From Leucobacter allii (GTDB lineage Bacteria > Actinomycetota > Actinomycetes > Actinomycetales > Microbacteriaceae), in assembly GCF_022919155.1 (NCBI RefSeq), contig NZ_CP095045.1:1550001-1614000 (forward strand): DNA of 64,000 nt, read 5' to 3'. Below are positions 8,191 through 17,295 of this stretch, piece by piece; the stretch's first letter is position 1, and the number at the start of each line of letters is the position of its first letter. A program made the translations under genes and the position numbers. The notes under the pieces are model-generated. The model saw only the letters and a program-made list of their open reading frames with translations. It searched no databases and was not told the origin of the DNA.

Positions 8191-9528
8191 TCAGACGGTG
8201 TCGAGCATCGAGCGCAGCTCGTACGGGGTCACCTGGCTGCGGTACTCCGCGACCTCGCGGCGCTTGTCCCTGATGAAGTAGGCGAACACCTGCTCGCCGA
8301 GCGTCTCGGCAACGAGCTCGGAGCGCTCCATCACCGCGAGCGCGTGATCGAGGCTCTGCGGGAGTGCATCGAAGCCCATAGCCCGCCGCTCGCCGTCGCT
8401 GAGCGCCCACACGTTGTTCTCGGCCTCCGGGGGCAGCTCGTACTCCTCCTGGATGCCCTTGAGCCCGGCGGCGAGGAGCACCGAGTAGCCGAGGTAGGGG
8501 TTCACCGCGCTGTCGAGGCCGCGATACTCGACGCGGGCCGCGTCGCCCTTGCCCGGCTTGTACATGGGCACGCGCACCAGCGCCGAGCGGTTGTTGTGGC
8601 CCCAGCTGACGAAGGACGGCGCCTCATCCCCGCCCCACATCCGTTTGTAGGAGTTGATGTACTGATTCGTCACCGCGGTGATCTCCGGCGCGTGCCGCAG
8701 CAGCCCCGCGATGAAGCGGCGCCCGGTCTGGGAGATCTGGTACTTGGCCCCGGCATCGTAGAAGGCGTTCGTGTCGCCCTCGAGGAGCGAGAGGTGGGTG
8801 TGCATTCCCGATCCGGGCTGGCCGGCGAGGGGCTTCGGCATGAAGGTGGCGTGCACGCCCTGCGAGATCGCGACCTCCTTCACGACCGTGCGGAACGTCA
8901 TGATGTTGTCCGCCGTGGTGAGGGCATCCGCGTAGCGCAGGTCGATCTCGTTCTGTCCCGGACCGGCCTCGTGGTGGCTGAACTCGACGGAGATCCCGAG
9001 CTCCTCGAGCATGTTGACGCTCTCCCGGCGGAAGTCGTGCGCGGTGCCGCCGGGCACGTTGTCGAAGTACCCGGCGCGGTCGACCGGAACGGGGCCCTCC
9101 TGCCCGAACTCCTTCGACTTCAGCAGGTAGAACTCGATCTCGGGGTGGGTGTAGAAGGTGAAGCCGAGTTCGGCGGCGCGCGCGAGCGTGCGCTTGAGCA
9201 CGTTGCGGGGGTCCGCGACGGCCGGCTCGCCGTTCGGCGTGCGGATGTCGCAGAACATGCGGGCGGTCGGCGCGAGCTGGCTGCGCCAGGGCAGCAGCTG
9301 GAACGTCGAGGGATCCGGCACCGCGAGCAGATCGGACTCGTAGGCGCGGGTCAGCCCCTCGATCGCGGATCCGTCGAAGCCGATGCCCTCGCTGAACGCG
9401 CTCTCCACCTCGGCGGGGGCCAGCGCGACGGATTTGAGTGTGCCGGAGACATCGCTGAACCACAGCCGCACGAACCGGACTCCGCGCTCCTCGATGGTGC
9501 GGAGGACAAAATCGCGCTGCTTGCTCAC
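8191..9528 (-). CDS. glnA2: Glutamine synthetase-like protein GlnA2
   Basis: A second GS-I family protein of 445 residues, matching actinobacterial GlnA2. It has the GS features IGFDGSAIEG, the region from FMPKPLAGQPGSGMHTH onward, and NRSALVRVP. The segment that holds the adenylylated tyrosine in GlnA1 is replaced here by ENNVWALSDGER, so adenylylation by GlnE is unlikely. In other actinobacteria GlnA2 acts on polyamines or has weak GS activity; the substrate here cannot be read from sequence. GTG 9528 is chosen because GGAG lies about 8 bases upstream and GlnA2 proteins start with (M)SKQxDFVLR. Upstream ATG/GTG codons at 9561 and 9543 would add 11 or 5 residues. Confidence 0.93.
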   Translation of the reverse strand: MSKQRDFVLRTIEERGVRFVRLWFSDVSGTLKSVALAPAEVESAFSEGIGFDGSAIEGLTRAYESDLLAVPDPSTFQLLPWRSQLAPTARMFCDIRTPNGEPAVADPRNVLKRTLARAAELGFTFYTHPEIEFYLLKSKEFGQEGPVPVDRAGYFDNVPGGTAHDFRRESVNMLEELGISVEFSHHEAGPGQNEIDLRYADALTTADNIMTFRTVVKEVAISQGVHATFMPKPLAGQPGSGMHTHLSLLEGDTNAFYDAGAKYQISQTGRRFIAGLLRHAPEITAVTNQYINSYKRMWGGDEAPSFVSWGHNNRSALVRVPMYKPGKGDAARVEYRGLDSAVNPYLGYSVLLAAGLKGIQEEYELPPEAENNVWALSDGERRAMGFDALPQSLDHALAVMERSELVAETLGEQVFAYFIRDKRREVAEYRSQVTPYELRSMLDTV

Positions 9529-9595
9529 ATCGGCTCCATTCACCCGGCCGGGACCGGTCATGACGGCTCGGCGGGCGTGCCGCTCCGCCGGTCAC

Positions 9596-9627
9596 AGACT
9601 ATCGCGGGCCCGTGACATTCGTGTTAC
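9596..9627 (-). promoter_or_regulatory. glnA2 promoter with a shorter GlnR-like box
   Basis: On the reverse strand GTAAC (9623-9627), six bases, then GTCAC (9612-9616), are followed after exactly 10 bp by the -10 box TAGTCT (9596-9601). The distance to the -10 box is the same as in the glnA1 promoter. Only two 5-mers are present and the second is GTCAC rather than GAAAC, so this is a weaker match. Confidence 0.5.
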
Positions 9628-9646
9628 AGGGACGACATCGTCGGCG

Positions 9647-9850
9647 TCAGTCCTCGACCGCGTCCTCCTCCGCCCACCGGCGGGCCCGCTCCGCGACGAT
9701 CTCCTCCGCCCTCGCGGCCTCCTCGCGGCTCGAGAACGGTCCGAGGCGGTCGACGGAGAGCGACTGCGGCCCCTCCTCGACGGCGCGGGTGCGGGTGTTG
9801 AACCAGTAGGTCTCGGCGGGATCCTCGATCCCCCAGTCGCGCTTGCTCAC
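9647..9850 (-). CDS. Small conserved actinobacterial protein (SPOR-like)
   Basis: A 67-residue charged protein beginning MSKRDWGIEDPAETYWFNTRT, followed by GPFSSREEAARAEEIVAERARRW. The F-x-x-R-E-E-A helix is of the type seen in short SPOR-like proteins. Similar small proteins sit near map and glnA2 in other actinobacteria; the function is unknown. The GTG at 9850 has a GGGGAG ribosome site about 9 bases upstream. It is divergent from map; the glnA2 promoter lies just beyond its 3' end. Confidence 0.7.
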   Translation of the reverse strand: MSKRDWGIEDPAETYWFNTRTRAVEEGPQSLSVDRLGPFSSREEAARAEEIVAERARRWAEEDAVED

Positions 9851-9902
9851 GGCGATGCTCCCCTCCGCGCCCGGCCCGGGCGCTCGACTCTAGACTAGAC
9901 GC

Positions 9903-10772
9903 ATGCCCTTCGACGCACACGGTCATCTCATCCCCGGTCGCCTGCCCCAGCCGAGGAGCGTGCCGGCGGAGATCGCGCGGCCGCCCTACGTCGGGCTCGC
10001 GGCTCCCCAGGCCTACACCGGCGACGACACCTACTCCGAGGACGAGATCGCCCGGATCCGCGCCGCCGGTCGGATCGCGTCCCGTGCGCTCGACGCCGTC
10101 GGGGAGGCGGTGCGGCCGGGCGCGACGACGGCGGAGCTCGACCGGATCGCGCACGAGTTCGTGGTGTCGCACGGAGCCTACCCCTCGACCCTCGGCTACC
10201 GCGGGTACCGCGCGTCCTCCTGCACCTCGGTCAACGAGGTCATCTGCCACGGCATCCCGGACGACACCGTGCTGCGCGACGGCGACATCGTGAACGTCGA
10301 CGTCACGGCGTACCTCGACGGCTACCACGGCGACACCAACCGCACCTTCCGCGTCGGCGCGGTGCGCGAGGAGGTCGATCTGCTCGTCGAGCGCACCCGC
10401 GTGGCCATGATGCGCGGCATCCGCGCGGCGCGCCCGGGGCGAGAGGTCAACGTCATCGGGCGGGTCATCGAGACCTACGCGAAGCGCTTCGGCTACGGGG
10501 TCGTTCGCGACTTCACCGGGCACGGCGTCGGCGCCGCCTTCCATTCGGGGCTCATCATCCCCCACTACGACTCCGCCCCCGCCTACGCCGACGTGATCAA
10601 GCCGGGCATGGTGTTCACGGTCGAGCCGATGCTCACGCTCGGCACCCACGAGTGGGAGCAGTGGGACGACGGCTGGACGGTCACGACGCGCGATCGGAGC
10701 GTCACGGCCCAGTTCGAGCACACGGTCGTCATCCGCGACGACGGCTTCGAGCTGCTCACCGTCTCCGAATAG
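9903..10772 (+). CDS. map: Type I methionine aminopeptidase
   Basis: Removes the N-terminal methionine from new proteins. The 289-residue protein has the MAP-1 core with metal ligands in [20 protein letters not shown] (Asp, Asp), [11 protein letters not shown] (His), FTVEPML (Glu) and TAQFEHTVV (Glu). The N-terminal extension of about 40 residues with [12 protein letters not shown] is typical of the long actinobacterial form. TAGACT (9891-9896) lies exactly six bases before ATG 9903, and there is no ribosome site, so the mRNA is probably leaderless. Confidence 0.96.
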   Translation: MPFDAHGHLIPGRLPQPRSVPAEIARPPYVGLAAPQAYTGDDTYSEDEIARIRAAGRIASRALDAVGEAVRPGATTAELDRIAHEFVVSHGAYPSTLGYRGYRASSCTSVNEVICHGIPDDTVLRDGDIVNVDVTAYLDGYHGDTNRTFRVGAVREEVDLLVERTRVAMMRGIRAARPGREVNVIGRVIETYAKRFGYGVVRDFTGHGVGAAFHSGLIIPHYDSAPAYADVIKPGMVFTVEPMLTLGTHEWEQWDDGWTVTTRDRSVTAQFEHTVVIRDDGFELLTVSE

Positions 10773-10857
10773 CCGTCGCGCCGGCGCGCGCAGACCGCAG
10801 CGCGGCCGCTCACGAGCACGCGACCTCCCGCCGGCGCACAGGGGGCTGTAGGGGAAT

Positions 10858-11234
10858 GGGCCGGATCATACGCCGGGTTCTGTCCCGGCCGGTCTCCCGG
10901 CCGGTGACGGCCATCTCTCTCGGAGCGCCGTTGCCGACGCCCTCCAGCGGCCTACCCGCAGACTCGGCGGGGCGCGTCATCGTCTGCTGTCTGGCCTTGC
11001 TCCGAACGAGGTTTACCTGGCCGCCCGTGTCACCACGGACGCCGGTGGTCTCTTACACCACCCTTTCAGCCTTACCGACCGTGGCGCACCACCGCCGGCG
11101 GTCTACTCTCTGTTGCACTTTCTCGCGGGTTGCCCCGGGTGGGTGTTACCCACCGTTCTCCCCTGCGGAGCCCGGACGTTCCTCGGCGCGTGCACCGCGG
11201 TGCCGCGACGCGACCGTCTCACCGACCCATTCCG
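10858..11234 (-). ncRNA. rnpB: RNase P RNA, bacterial class A
   Basis: The catalytic RNA that trims the 5' leader of tRNA precursors. On the reverse strand the conserved blocks occur in order: GTCGCGTCGCGGC near the 5' end, GAGGAACGTCCGGGCTCC, ACAGAGAGTAGACC, GGTAAGGCTGAAAGGGTG, and the 3' signature ACAGAACCCGGCGTAT. A -10 box TAGACT (11241-11246) lies just upstream, putting the 5' end near 11234. Both ends are estimates within about 10 bases. The gene directly follows the Zn-ribbon gene on the same strand but has its own promoter. Confidence 0.93.
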
Positions 11235-11269
11235 TGCACCAGTCTAGCGCGCGGACGGGCCGTCGAGCC

Positions 11270-11998
11270 TCACTCGTCCTCGACGCGGACGAGGATCGCG
11301 CCCGTGCCCGGGCAGAACACGAGCTCGTCGGGCGCGGCCGCGCGGATGTCGCTGAGCTCGGCGGGCGCCAGCGCCATGTTGCTCGCCTCCGAGACGTTCC
11401 CGCGCAGTCGGGCCGCCCCGATGCCCGTGCGGGCGCGGAGATCCTCGTAGACGCCGATGAGATCGCGCTGCACCTCAGCGGCGAGTCCCGCGCGCTCCTC
11501 GGTCTGCGCGGCGAGCTCGCGATCGATCCCGGCCTCGGCCTCGGCGATCCGCGAGCGCAGTCCGTCGCGCTCCGCGTCGACGCCGCCCAGCTGCGCCGCG
11601 GCCGCATCGAACTCCCGCTCGGCGCGCTCCTGGAGCTCGAGCGCCTCCAGCTGGCGGTCCTCGAGCTCGGCCGTGCGCCGGGCGAGCGCGTCGAGTTCGC
11701 CCTGCAGCGCCTGCGCCTCCTTGCTCGAGGTGCTCGCGGCGATGAGCTGCTCGTCGCGCACGCGGCGCTGGGAGACGAGCGCGACGTCGGCCTCGATGCG
11801 ATCGAACTCGGCGCGCTGCGCATCGAGCTCGCGCTGCGCCGCCATGTAGCGGGTCTTCGCCGCCTCGGCCCCGTCCGCAAGGGCGTCGAGCTCGGCACGC
11901 TCGGGGATCGTCTGCCGGCGGCGGCGCAGCCGGGCGATCGCGGTGTCGAGATCCTGCAGGTCGAGCAGCAGTCGCTGCTGGCGTGGGCTGGCCTTCAT
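11270..11998 (-). CDS. Zn-ribbon/coiled-coil protein (DUF164 family), metal site degenerate
   Basis: A 242-residue protein with a long charged coiled coil over about residues 5-180, then the family C-terminal domain. In most relatives this domain carries two Cys pairs forming a zinc ribbon. Here the first pair is replaced (RGNVSEASNMALAPAEL has no Cys) and the second keeps only the first Cys (VFCPGTGAIL), so zinc binding is probably lost. The family is linked to nucleic acid or secretion functions, without a firm role. ATG 11998 lies 5 bp after the Nif3 gene, so they form one operon. Confidence 0.85.
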   Translation of the reverse strand: MKASPRQQRLLLDLQDLDTAIARLRRRRQTIPERAELDALADGAEAAKTRYMAAQRELDAQRAEFDRIEADVALVSQRRVRDEQLIAASTSSKEAQALQGELDALARRTAELEDRQLEALELQERAEREFDAAAAQLGGVDAERDGLRSRIAEAEAGIDRELAAQTEERAGLAAEVQRDLIGVYEDLRARTGIGAARLRGNVSEASNMALAPAELSDIRAAAPDELVFCPGTGAILVRVEDE

Positions 11999-12002
11999 GC
12001 TC

Positions 12003-12866
12003 CTACGATAGCGGGATCGCGCCGCCGCCGCCCTCCCGGCCGACGGCGAAGCTCCACGGGTCGGTGCGCAGGCCGCTGACCCGGAATTCGACGCCGGGCA
12101 GGAGGCTCGCGAGTCGCGACGCGGCGCCCTCGAGCCACAGCGACTCGCTCGCCCAGTGCGCGACGTCGACGAGGGCCGGCCCGTCGGAGACCGCGGACGC
12201 CTCGAGCGACTCCTGCGCCGGGTGATGCCGCAGGTCGGAGGTGAGATAGACGTCGGCGCCGCGGACCGCCGGGTGGTCGAGCAGGCTGTCCCCGGCGCCG
12301 CCGAGCAGCGCGACGCGCCGCACCCGGCGCTCCGGATCGCCGGCGACGCGGACGCCCGAGACCGTGGGCGGCAGGACGGACGCGACCCGTTCCGCGAACG
12401 CACGGAGGCTCTCGGGCGCGGCGAGCAGCCCGACGCGACCGATGCCGATCGTCGGATCCGCGGGGTGCGGCACGATCGGTTCCGGGGACACGAGCCCGAG
12501 CCGCTCGGCGATCACCGCGGAGACGCCGCCCGCCGGCTGATCGGCGTTCGTGTGCGCCGCCAGGAGCGCGCAGCCGCCCCGGATCAGCCGGGCGAGCAGC
12601 GCCCCCTTCGCCGTGTCCTCCGCGACCGAATGGATGCCGCGCAGCAGCAGCGGGTGGTGCGTGATGAGCGCGTCGGCGCCCCAGTCGAGGGCCTCGGTCA
12701 CGGTGGCGTCGACCGCATCGACGGCGAGCAGCACGCGCGCGAGCGGCTGCGCGTCGTCGCCGGAGACGAGACCGACGCGGTCCCAACTCTCCGCGGTCGC
12801 GGCGGGCCAGAGCGATTCGGCCGCCTCGCGCAGCCGGGCGAGGCGGGGGGCGTCGGGTGCCGTCAT
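12003..12866 (-). CDS. Nif3-like dinuclear metal centre protein
   Basis: A member of the NIF3/YbgI family, hexameric proteins with a two-metal site; some are GTP cyclohydrolase-like hydrolases, but the cellular role is unsettled. The metal ligands are recognisable in ALITHHPLLL (two His), LAAHTNADQ (His and Asp) and, near the C-terminus, VDVAHWASE (His and Glu). ATG 12866 has an ideal GGAGG site five bases upstream; the GTG at 12872 would overlap that site. It follows metI by two bases, so it is read with the metNI genes, and it precedes the Zn-ribbon gene, a frequent actinobacterial pairing. Confidence 0.9.
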   Translation of the reverse strand: MTAPDAPRLARLREAAESLWPAATAESWDRVGLVSGDDAQPLARVLLAVDAVDATVTEALDWGADALITHHPLLLRGIHSVAEDTAKGALLARLIRGGCALLAAHTNADQPAGGVSAVIAERLGLVSPEPIVPHPADPTIGIGRVGLLAAPESLRAFAERVASVLPPTVSGVRVAGDPERRVRRVALLGGAGDSLLDHPAVRGADVYLTSDLRHHPAQESLEASAVSDGPALVDVAHWASESLWLEGAASRLASLLPGVEFRVSGLRTDPWSFAVGREGGGGAIPLS

Positions 12867-12868
12867 GC

Positions 12869-13534
12869 TCACCTCCGCAGCAGCTTCCGGGCGAGCACGT
12901 TGCCGAGCAGCTGCACGAGCTGCACGATGACGATGATGATGAGCACCGCGGCCCAGGTGATCCAGGGGTTGAACTGCCGGTAGCCGTACTGCAGGGCCAG
13001 ATTGCCGAGGCCGCCGCCGCCGATCACGCCGGCCATCGCCGTCATGTCGACGACCGCGATGAAGGCGAAGGTGTAGCCGAGCACCACGGGCCCGAGGCCC
13101 TCGGGGATCAGCACCGTGAGGATCGTCCGGATCGGACCGGCCCCCATGGCGCGCGCCGCCTCGATGACGCCGGGCGGCACGGTGAGCAGGTTCTGCTCGA
13201 CGAGCCGAGCGATGCCGAAGGTCGCGGCGAAAGTCAGCACGAAGATCAGCGCGCGATCGCCGATTCCGGTGCCGACGACGAGACGCGCGAGCGGCTGGAT
13301 GGCGGCGATGAGGATGACGAACGGGATGGGTCGGAAGAAGTTGACGAGGAAGTTGAGCACCCAGTAGACGCCGCGGTTCTGCAGGATGCCGCCCTGGCGG
13401 GTGACGGTCAGGAGCACGCCGATCAGCAGCCCGAGCACGCCGCCGATCCCCATCGCGATGACGACGTAGACGAGGGTCTGCACCGTCGCCTCGAGGAACT
13501 TGCCGTCGGCGAGCAGTTCGATGAGCTTGTCCAT
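12869..13534 (-). CDS. metI: Methionine ABC transporter permease MetI
   Basis: Membrane subunit of the MetNIQ importer for methionine. The 221-residue protein has five hydrophobic segments and the permease EAA loop (IEAARAMGAGPIRTILTVLIPEG) that contacts MetN. Its ATG overlaps the metN stop by one base, so translation is coupled. The overall sequence, including the ending WITWAAVLIIIVIVQLVQLLGN, is typical of MetI proteins. Confidence 0.95.
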   Translation of the reverse strand: MDKLIELLADGKFLEATVQTLVYVVIAMGIGGVLGLLIGVLLTVTRQGGILQNRGVYWVLNFLVNFFRPIPFVILIAAIQPLARLVVGTGIGDRALIFVLTFAATFGIARLVEQNLLTVPPGVIEAARAMGAGPIRTILTVLIPEGLGPVVLGYTFAFIAVVDMTAMAGVIGGGGLGNLALQYGYRQFNPWITWAAVLIIIVIVQLVQLLGNVLARKLLRR

Positions 13535-14562
13535 CAGGCCAGCACCTCCAGATCCGTCTCCTGCCCGAGCGCCGCGATCGCGTGCTCCACCTGCAGCTCG
13601 TCGCCGATGAGCTCGAGCGTGAGCTTGCCGAAGCTCCGCCCGCCCACGTCGGTGATGCCGCCGTGGATGATGCTGACGCCCACCCCCCGCTCCGCCAGGG
13701 TGCGGAAGACGACGGGCTGGTCGACGTCGCCGTCGCGGAAGGTGAGGGCGACGAGGCGGCCGCGATGCCGCTCCCGCAGCTCGGCGAGGTGCGCGGCTTC
13801 GGGCTGCGTCGGCAGCGCCGTGGCGACGAAGCGTCTCGTCGTCTCGTTCTGCGGGTCCGAGAACACGTCGAAGACGCCGCCCTGCTCCACGGCGCGCCCG
13901 CCGTCCATCACGGTGACGCGGTCGGCGATCTCCCGCACGACCTCCATCTCGTGGGTGATGAGGACGATCGTGATGCCGAGCTCCGTGTTCACCCGCTTGA
14001 GCAGTGCGAGCACCTCCCGCGACGTCTGCGGGTCGAGGGCGCTCGTCGCCTCGTCCGCGAGCAGCACCCCCGGGTTGGTCGCGAGCGCGCGGGCGATCCC
14101 CACGCGCTGCTTCTGGCCGCCGGAGAGCTGGTCCGTGTAGGCGCCGGCCTTGTCGGAGAGGCCCACGAAGGCGAGGAGCTCCGCGACGCGCCTGCGGCGC
14201 TCCGCCGCGGGTACACCCGCGACGACGAGCGGATACTCGACGTTCTTCGCGACCTTCTTCGAGTGGAAGAGGTTGAACTGCTGGAAGATCATGCCGATCC
14301 GGCCGCGCGCCGCGCGCAGGCGGGACTCGGGCAGCGCCGTGATCTCGTCCTCGCCCACGAGGATCCGCCCGGCGCTCGCGCGCTCGAGCCCGTTGACGAG
14401 CCGGAGCAACGTGCTCTTCCCCGCCCCCGAGTAGCCGATGATCGCGTGGATCTCTCCCGAGGCGACGTCGATCGTGACGTCGTCGACGGCGACGACGGGC
14501 GCGGCGTCCGATCCGCGCCCCGGGTAGCGCTTGGACACGCCGAGCATCTGAACGCGGGTCAT
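13534..14562 (-). CDS. metN: Methionine ABC transporter ATP-binding protein MetN
   Basis: The ATPase of the methionine importer, 342 residues. The Walker A motif is GYSGAGKST, the ABC signature LSGGQKQR, the Walker B VLLADEATSALD, and the switch His lies in LITHEM. A C-terminal NIL domain (about residues 260-342, including GVSIIHGGITDVGG) is the methionine-sensing part that in E. coli MetN causes inhibition by internal methionine. Start ATG 14562 follows AAAGGAG. The gene lies between metQ and metI on the same strand. Confidence 0.96.
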   Translation of the reverse strand: MTRVQMLGVSKRYPGRGSDAAPVVAVDDVTIDVASGEIHAIIGYSGAGKSTLLRLVNGLERASAGRILVGEDEITALPESRLRAARGRIGMIFQQFNLFHSKKVAKNVEYPLVVAGVPAAERRRRVAELLAFVGLSDKAGAYTDQLSGGQKQRVGIARALATNPGVLLADEATSALDPQTSREVLALLKRVNTELGITIVLITHEMEVVREIADRVTVMDGGRAVEQGGVFDVFSDPQNETTRRFVATALPTQPEAAHLAELRERHRGRLVALTFRDGDVDQPVVFRTLAERGVGVSIIHGGITDVGGRSFGKLTLELIGDELQVEHAIAALGQETDLEVLA

Positions 14563-14674
14563 CGCGTCTCCTTTCGCGGGAATGCGGGATCGGGGCGCCC
14601 GGAAACCCGGACGCCCCGATCCTAATGCGCTGCGCGCGTCGTCCGGCGTGCGCGCTGCGGGCGACGGCGCGCGA

Positions 14675-15586
14675 TCAGCCCTGGTCGGCGCGGATCTGCT
14701 CCTCGGCGTCCGCCTGGATCTCGAGCAGCTCGGACACCGGCGTGTCGAGCATGATCGCCGAGTCGCCGGAGTTCTCGAGCACGCCCGCCTGCACGTCGTC
14801 GTTCGTCTGGTAGATCTCGACGAGCTTCTGGTAGGTCGCGTTCTCCGCGTCGGCGGCCTTCGCGGCGAAGATGTTGATGAAGGGCTTCGCGCCATCGTCC
14901 GCGGGGTCGTCCTCGTACAGCGCGTCGGCGAAGTCGAGGCCTGCGTCGGTCACGAAGTCGTTGTTCACGACGGCCGCGTCGACGTCGGCGAGCGAGGTCG
15001 CGGTGAATGACGCGTCCATCTCGGTGACCTGCACCCGGGAGCCGTCCTCGACGTCGTCGGGGGTGGAGAAGAGGCTGCCGCCGCCGGTCAGCTCCACGAG
15101 CCCGGCGGCCTGCAGCACGTTGAGCGCGCGGGCGCGGTTCGAGGGATCCGACGGGATGGCGACGGTCGCGCCCTCGGGGATGTCCTCCAGCGACGCGTGC
15201 TTCGTGGAGAAGACGGCCAGCGGGTAGATCGCGGTGGCCCCGATCGGCACCAGGTCGTCGTCGTTCGCCACGTTGTAGTCCGCGAGGTACTGGATGTGCT
15301 GGAACTGGTTGAGGTCGATCTCGCCCTCGCTCAGCGCCGGGTTCGGCTGGTTGTAGTCGGTGAAGTCGACGAGCTCGACGTCGATCCCCTCCTCGGAGGC
15401 GGCGTCGACGAAGGTCTCCCAGTACGGGTCGCTCGCGCCGACGACGCCGATGCGGACGGTTTCGCTCGCGCCGTCGGCGCCGTCCGCGCCCGAGGCGTCC
15501 GACCCTTCGGACGCGGAGCAGCCCGCGAGGACGAGGGCGAGGGCGGTGATCGAGGCGGCGAGCACGCCGCGCTTGATGAAGGTCAT
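14675..15586 (-). CDS. metQ: Methionine-binding lipoprotein MetQ
   Basis: Substrate-binding lipoprotein of the MetNIQ importer, 303 residues, NlpA family. The signal peptide ends in the lipobox L-A-G-C with Cys23 as the lipid anchor. The mature protein starts with a Ser/Gly/Asp-rich linker and then RIGVVGASDPYWETF, typical of this family. ATG 15586 has GAGGAA nine bases upstream. It is the first gene of the operon metQ-metN-metI-nif3-Zn-ribbon. No SAM riboswitch is recognisable in the 200-bp upstream region, and control is not evident. Confidence 0.95.
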   Translation of the reverse strand: MTFIKRGVLAASITALALVLAGCSASEGSDASGADGADGASETVRIGVVGASDPYWETFVDAASEEGIDVELVDFTDYNQPNPALSEGEIDLNQFQHIQYLADYNVANDDDLVPIGATAIYPLAVFSTKHASLEDIPEGATVAIPSDPSNRARALNVLQAAGLVELTGGGSLFSTPDDVEDGSRVQVTEMDASFTATSLADVDAAVVNNDFVTDAGLDFADALYEDDPADDGAKPFINIFAAKAADAENATYQKLVEIYQTNDDVQAGVLENSGDSAIMLDTPVSELLEIQADAEEQIRADQG

Positions 15587-15790
15587 GTGGTTCCTCTTCG
15601 ATGCAGGAGCTGGCGGACGCCGGACGGGTCCGCCGCGGTCGTCTTCCAGGGTGCGGCATGGGAGGCGACGCGCGCGAATCGCGGTGTCATACGGCGTCAT
15701 GCGCGTGGGATACTGGAGACGACGCACCGCGTCACCGGCGGGCAGGCCGAATCATCGTCGTGAAGACCACGAAAGGAACCCTCCGTTCAC

Positions 15791-17230
15791 ATGAACCAGA
15801 GTGCTGACGCCCATCTCGACGCGTGGAAGGCCAAGCAGGAGCTCGCCGAGCGGATGATCCCGCTGATCGGGCAGCTCTACCGGGATCACGACGTGGTCAT
15901 GTCCGTCCACGGCCGCAGCCTCGTCGGCCGCTCCCCCATCGACATCATCCGCGCCCACAGCTTCGCGCGGAAGATCGACGAGGTGGAGCTCGATCTCGCC
16001 GAGACCTCCGCGATCGTGGCGGCGCTCGCCGAGATCCAGCCCGGTCCGGTCTCCGTCGATCTCGCCCTGCTCGCGAACGGCTTCCGCGAGGCCGGAGGCG
16101 CCGACCTCGACGCGTACCTCAGGCAGGTGCTCGCCCCCGCGCTGGACGCGCGTCCGGGCACGGGCACCGACGTCGTGCTCTACGGCTTCGGCCGCATCGG
16201 CCGGCTCCTCGCACGCATCATCATCGACCATTCGGGCAGCGGCAACGGTCTGAACCTGCGCGCGATCGTCGTGCGGAAGGGCTCGGAGAACGACCTCGTG
16301 AAGCGCGCGAACCTGCTCCGCCGCGACTCGGTGCACGGACCCTTCAACGGCACGATCAAGGTGCTCGAGGACGAGAACGTGATCCTCGCCAACGGCGTGC
16401 GGATCCAGGTCATCTATTCCGACGACCCCGCGAACGTCGACTACACGGCCTACGGCATCGAGGACGCGATCCTCGTCGACAACACCGGCAGGTGGCGCGA
16501 CGCGGAGGGCCTCGGCCAGCACCTGCGCAACGCCGGCATCGCCCGCGTGCTGCTCACCGCCCCGGGCAAGGGCGAGCTGAAGAACATCGTGTTCGGCGTC
16601 AACAACGGCGCGATCGAGGCCGCCGACGCCATCGTCTCGGCGGCCTCGTGCACCACGAACGCCATCACGCCGGTGCTGAAGGTGCTGAACGACGAGTACG
16701 GCGTGCGCCACGGCCACGTCGAGACCGTGCACTCGTACACGAACGACCAGAACCTCATCGACAACTTCCACAAGGGCGACCGGCGCGGTCGCTCGGCGGC
16801 GCTGAACATGGTCCTCACGGAGACCGGTGCCGCGAAGGCCGTCGCGAAGGCCCTGCCCGAGTTCGAGGGGAAGCTCACGGGCAACGCGATCCGCGTGCCC
16901 ACGCCCGACGTGTCGATGGCGGTGCTGAACCTGCAGCTGGAGCGGGAGACGAGCCGCGAGGAGCTCAACGCCTTCCTCGAGCGGGTCTCGCTCACGGGAG
17001 CGCTGCGCACCCAGATCGACTACGTCGAGTCCCCCGAGATCGTCTCGACCGATTTCGTCGGCTCCAACCGTGCCGGAATCGTGGACGGCCTCGCCACGAT
17101 CGTGACGGGCTCGAGCGCCGTCGTCTACGTCTGGTACGACAACGAGTACGGATACAGCTGCCAGGTGGTCCGGATCATCGAGCAGCTCGCAGGCGGGCAC
17201 CCCGCCCACCTGCCGGCGCTGGAGGGCTAG
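15791..17230 (+). CDS. gapB: Glyceraldehyde-3-phosphate dehydrogenase, long form (GapB-like)
   Basis: Oxidises glyceraldehyde-3-phosphate with phosphate. The 479-residue length, with an extra N-terminal domain of about 130 residues ahead of the Rossmann motif (LYGFGRIGRLL), matches the C. glutamicum GapB type rather than the usual 335-residue enzyme. The active site is SAASCTTNA with Cys287, and the family end WYDNEYGYSCQVV is intact. GapB in C. glutamicum works mainly in the gluconeogenic direction; the same is possible here. A GATACT -10 (15709-15714) lies about 75 bp upstream, and AAAGGA (15772-15777) is a rather distant ribosome site. Confidence 0.93.
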   Translation: MNQSADAHLDAWKAKQELAERMIPLIGQLYRDHDVVMSVHGRSLVGRSPIDIIRAHSFARKIDEVELDLAETSAIVAALAEIQPGPVSVDLALLANGFREAGGADLDAYLRQVLAPALDARPGTGTDVVLYGFGRIGRLLARIIIDHSGSGNGLNLRAIVVRKGSENDLVKRANLLRRDSVHGPFNGTIKVLEDENVILANGVRIQVIYSDDPANVDYTAYGIEDAILVDNTGRWRDAEGLGQHLRNAGIARVLLTAPGKGELKNIVFGVNNGAIEAADAIVSAASCTTNAITPVLKVLNDEYGVRHGHVETVHSYTNDQNLIDNFHKGDRRGRSAALNMVLTETGAAKAVAKALPEFEGKLTGNAIRVPTPDVSMAVLNLQLERETSREELNAFLERVSLTGALRTQIDYVESPEIVSTDFVGSNRAGIVDGLATIVTGSSAVVYVWYDNEYGYSCQVVRIIEQLAGGHPAHLPALEG

Positions 17231-17238
17231 ACCGCGGC

Positions 17239-17264
17239 CGGGCGGCGGGTCCTCCCGCCGCCCG
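17239..17264. terminator. Hairpin after gapB
   Basis: Perfect arms CGGGCGGCGGG (17239-17249) and CCCGCCGCCCG (17254-17264) with loop TCCT, 8 bp after the gap stop. There is no T tract, as is common in high-GC genomes. It separates gap from the stress-protein gene. Confidence 0.7.
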
Positions 17265-17295
17265 CACGCACCACTCAGGAGAAGGGAACCGCATC

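Noticed and set aside
5454..8273. A 939-codon frame antisense to glnE
   Set aside because: glnE is clear from motifs and length; the antisense frame is a GC-bias artefact.
15587..15790. SAM riboswitch or other RNA leader before metQ
   Set aside because: No SAM-I, SAM-II or SAM-IV core could be found by eye, and the region is short and shared with the divergent gap promoter.
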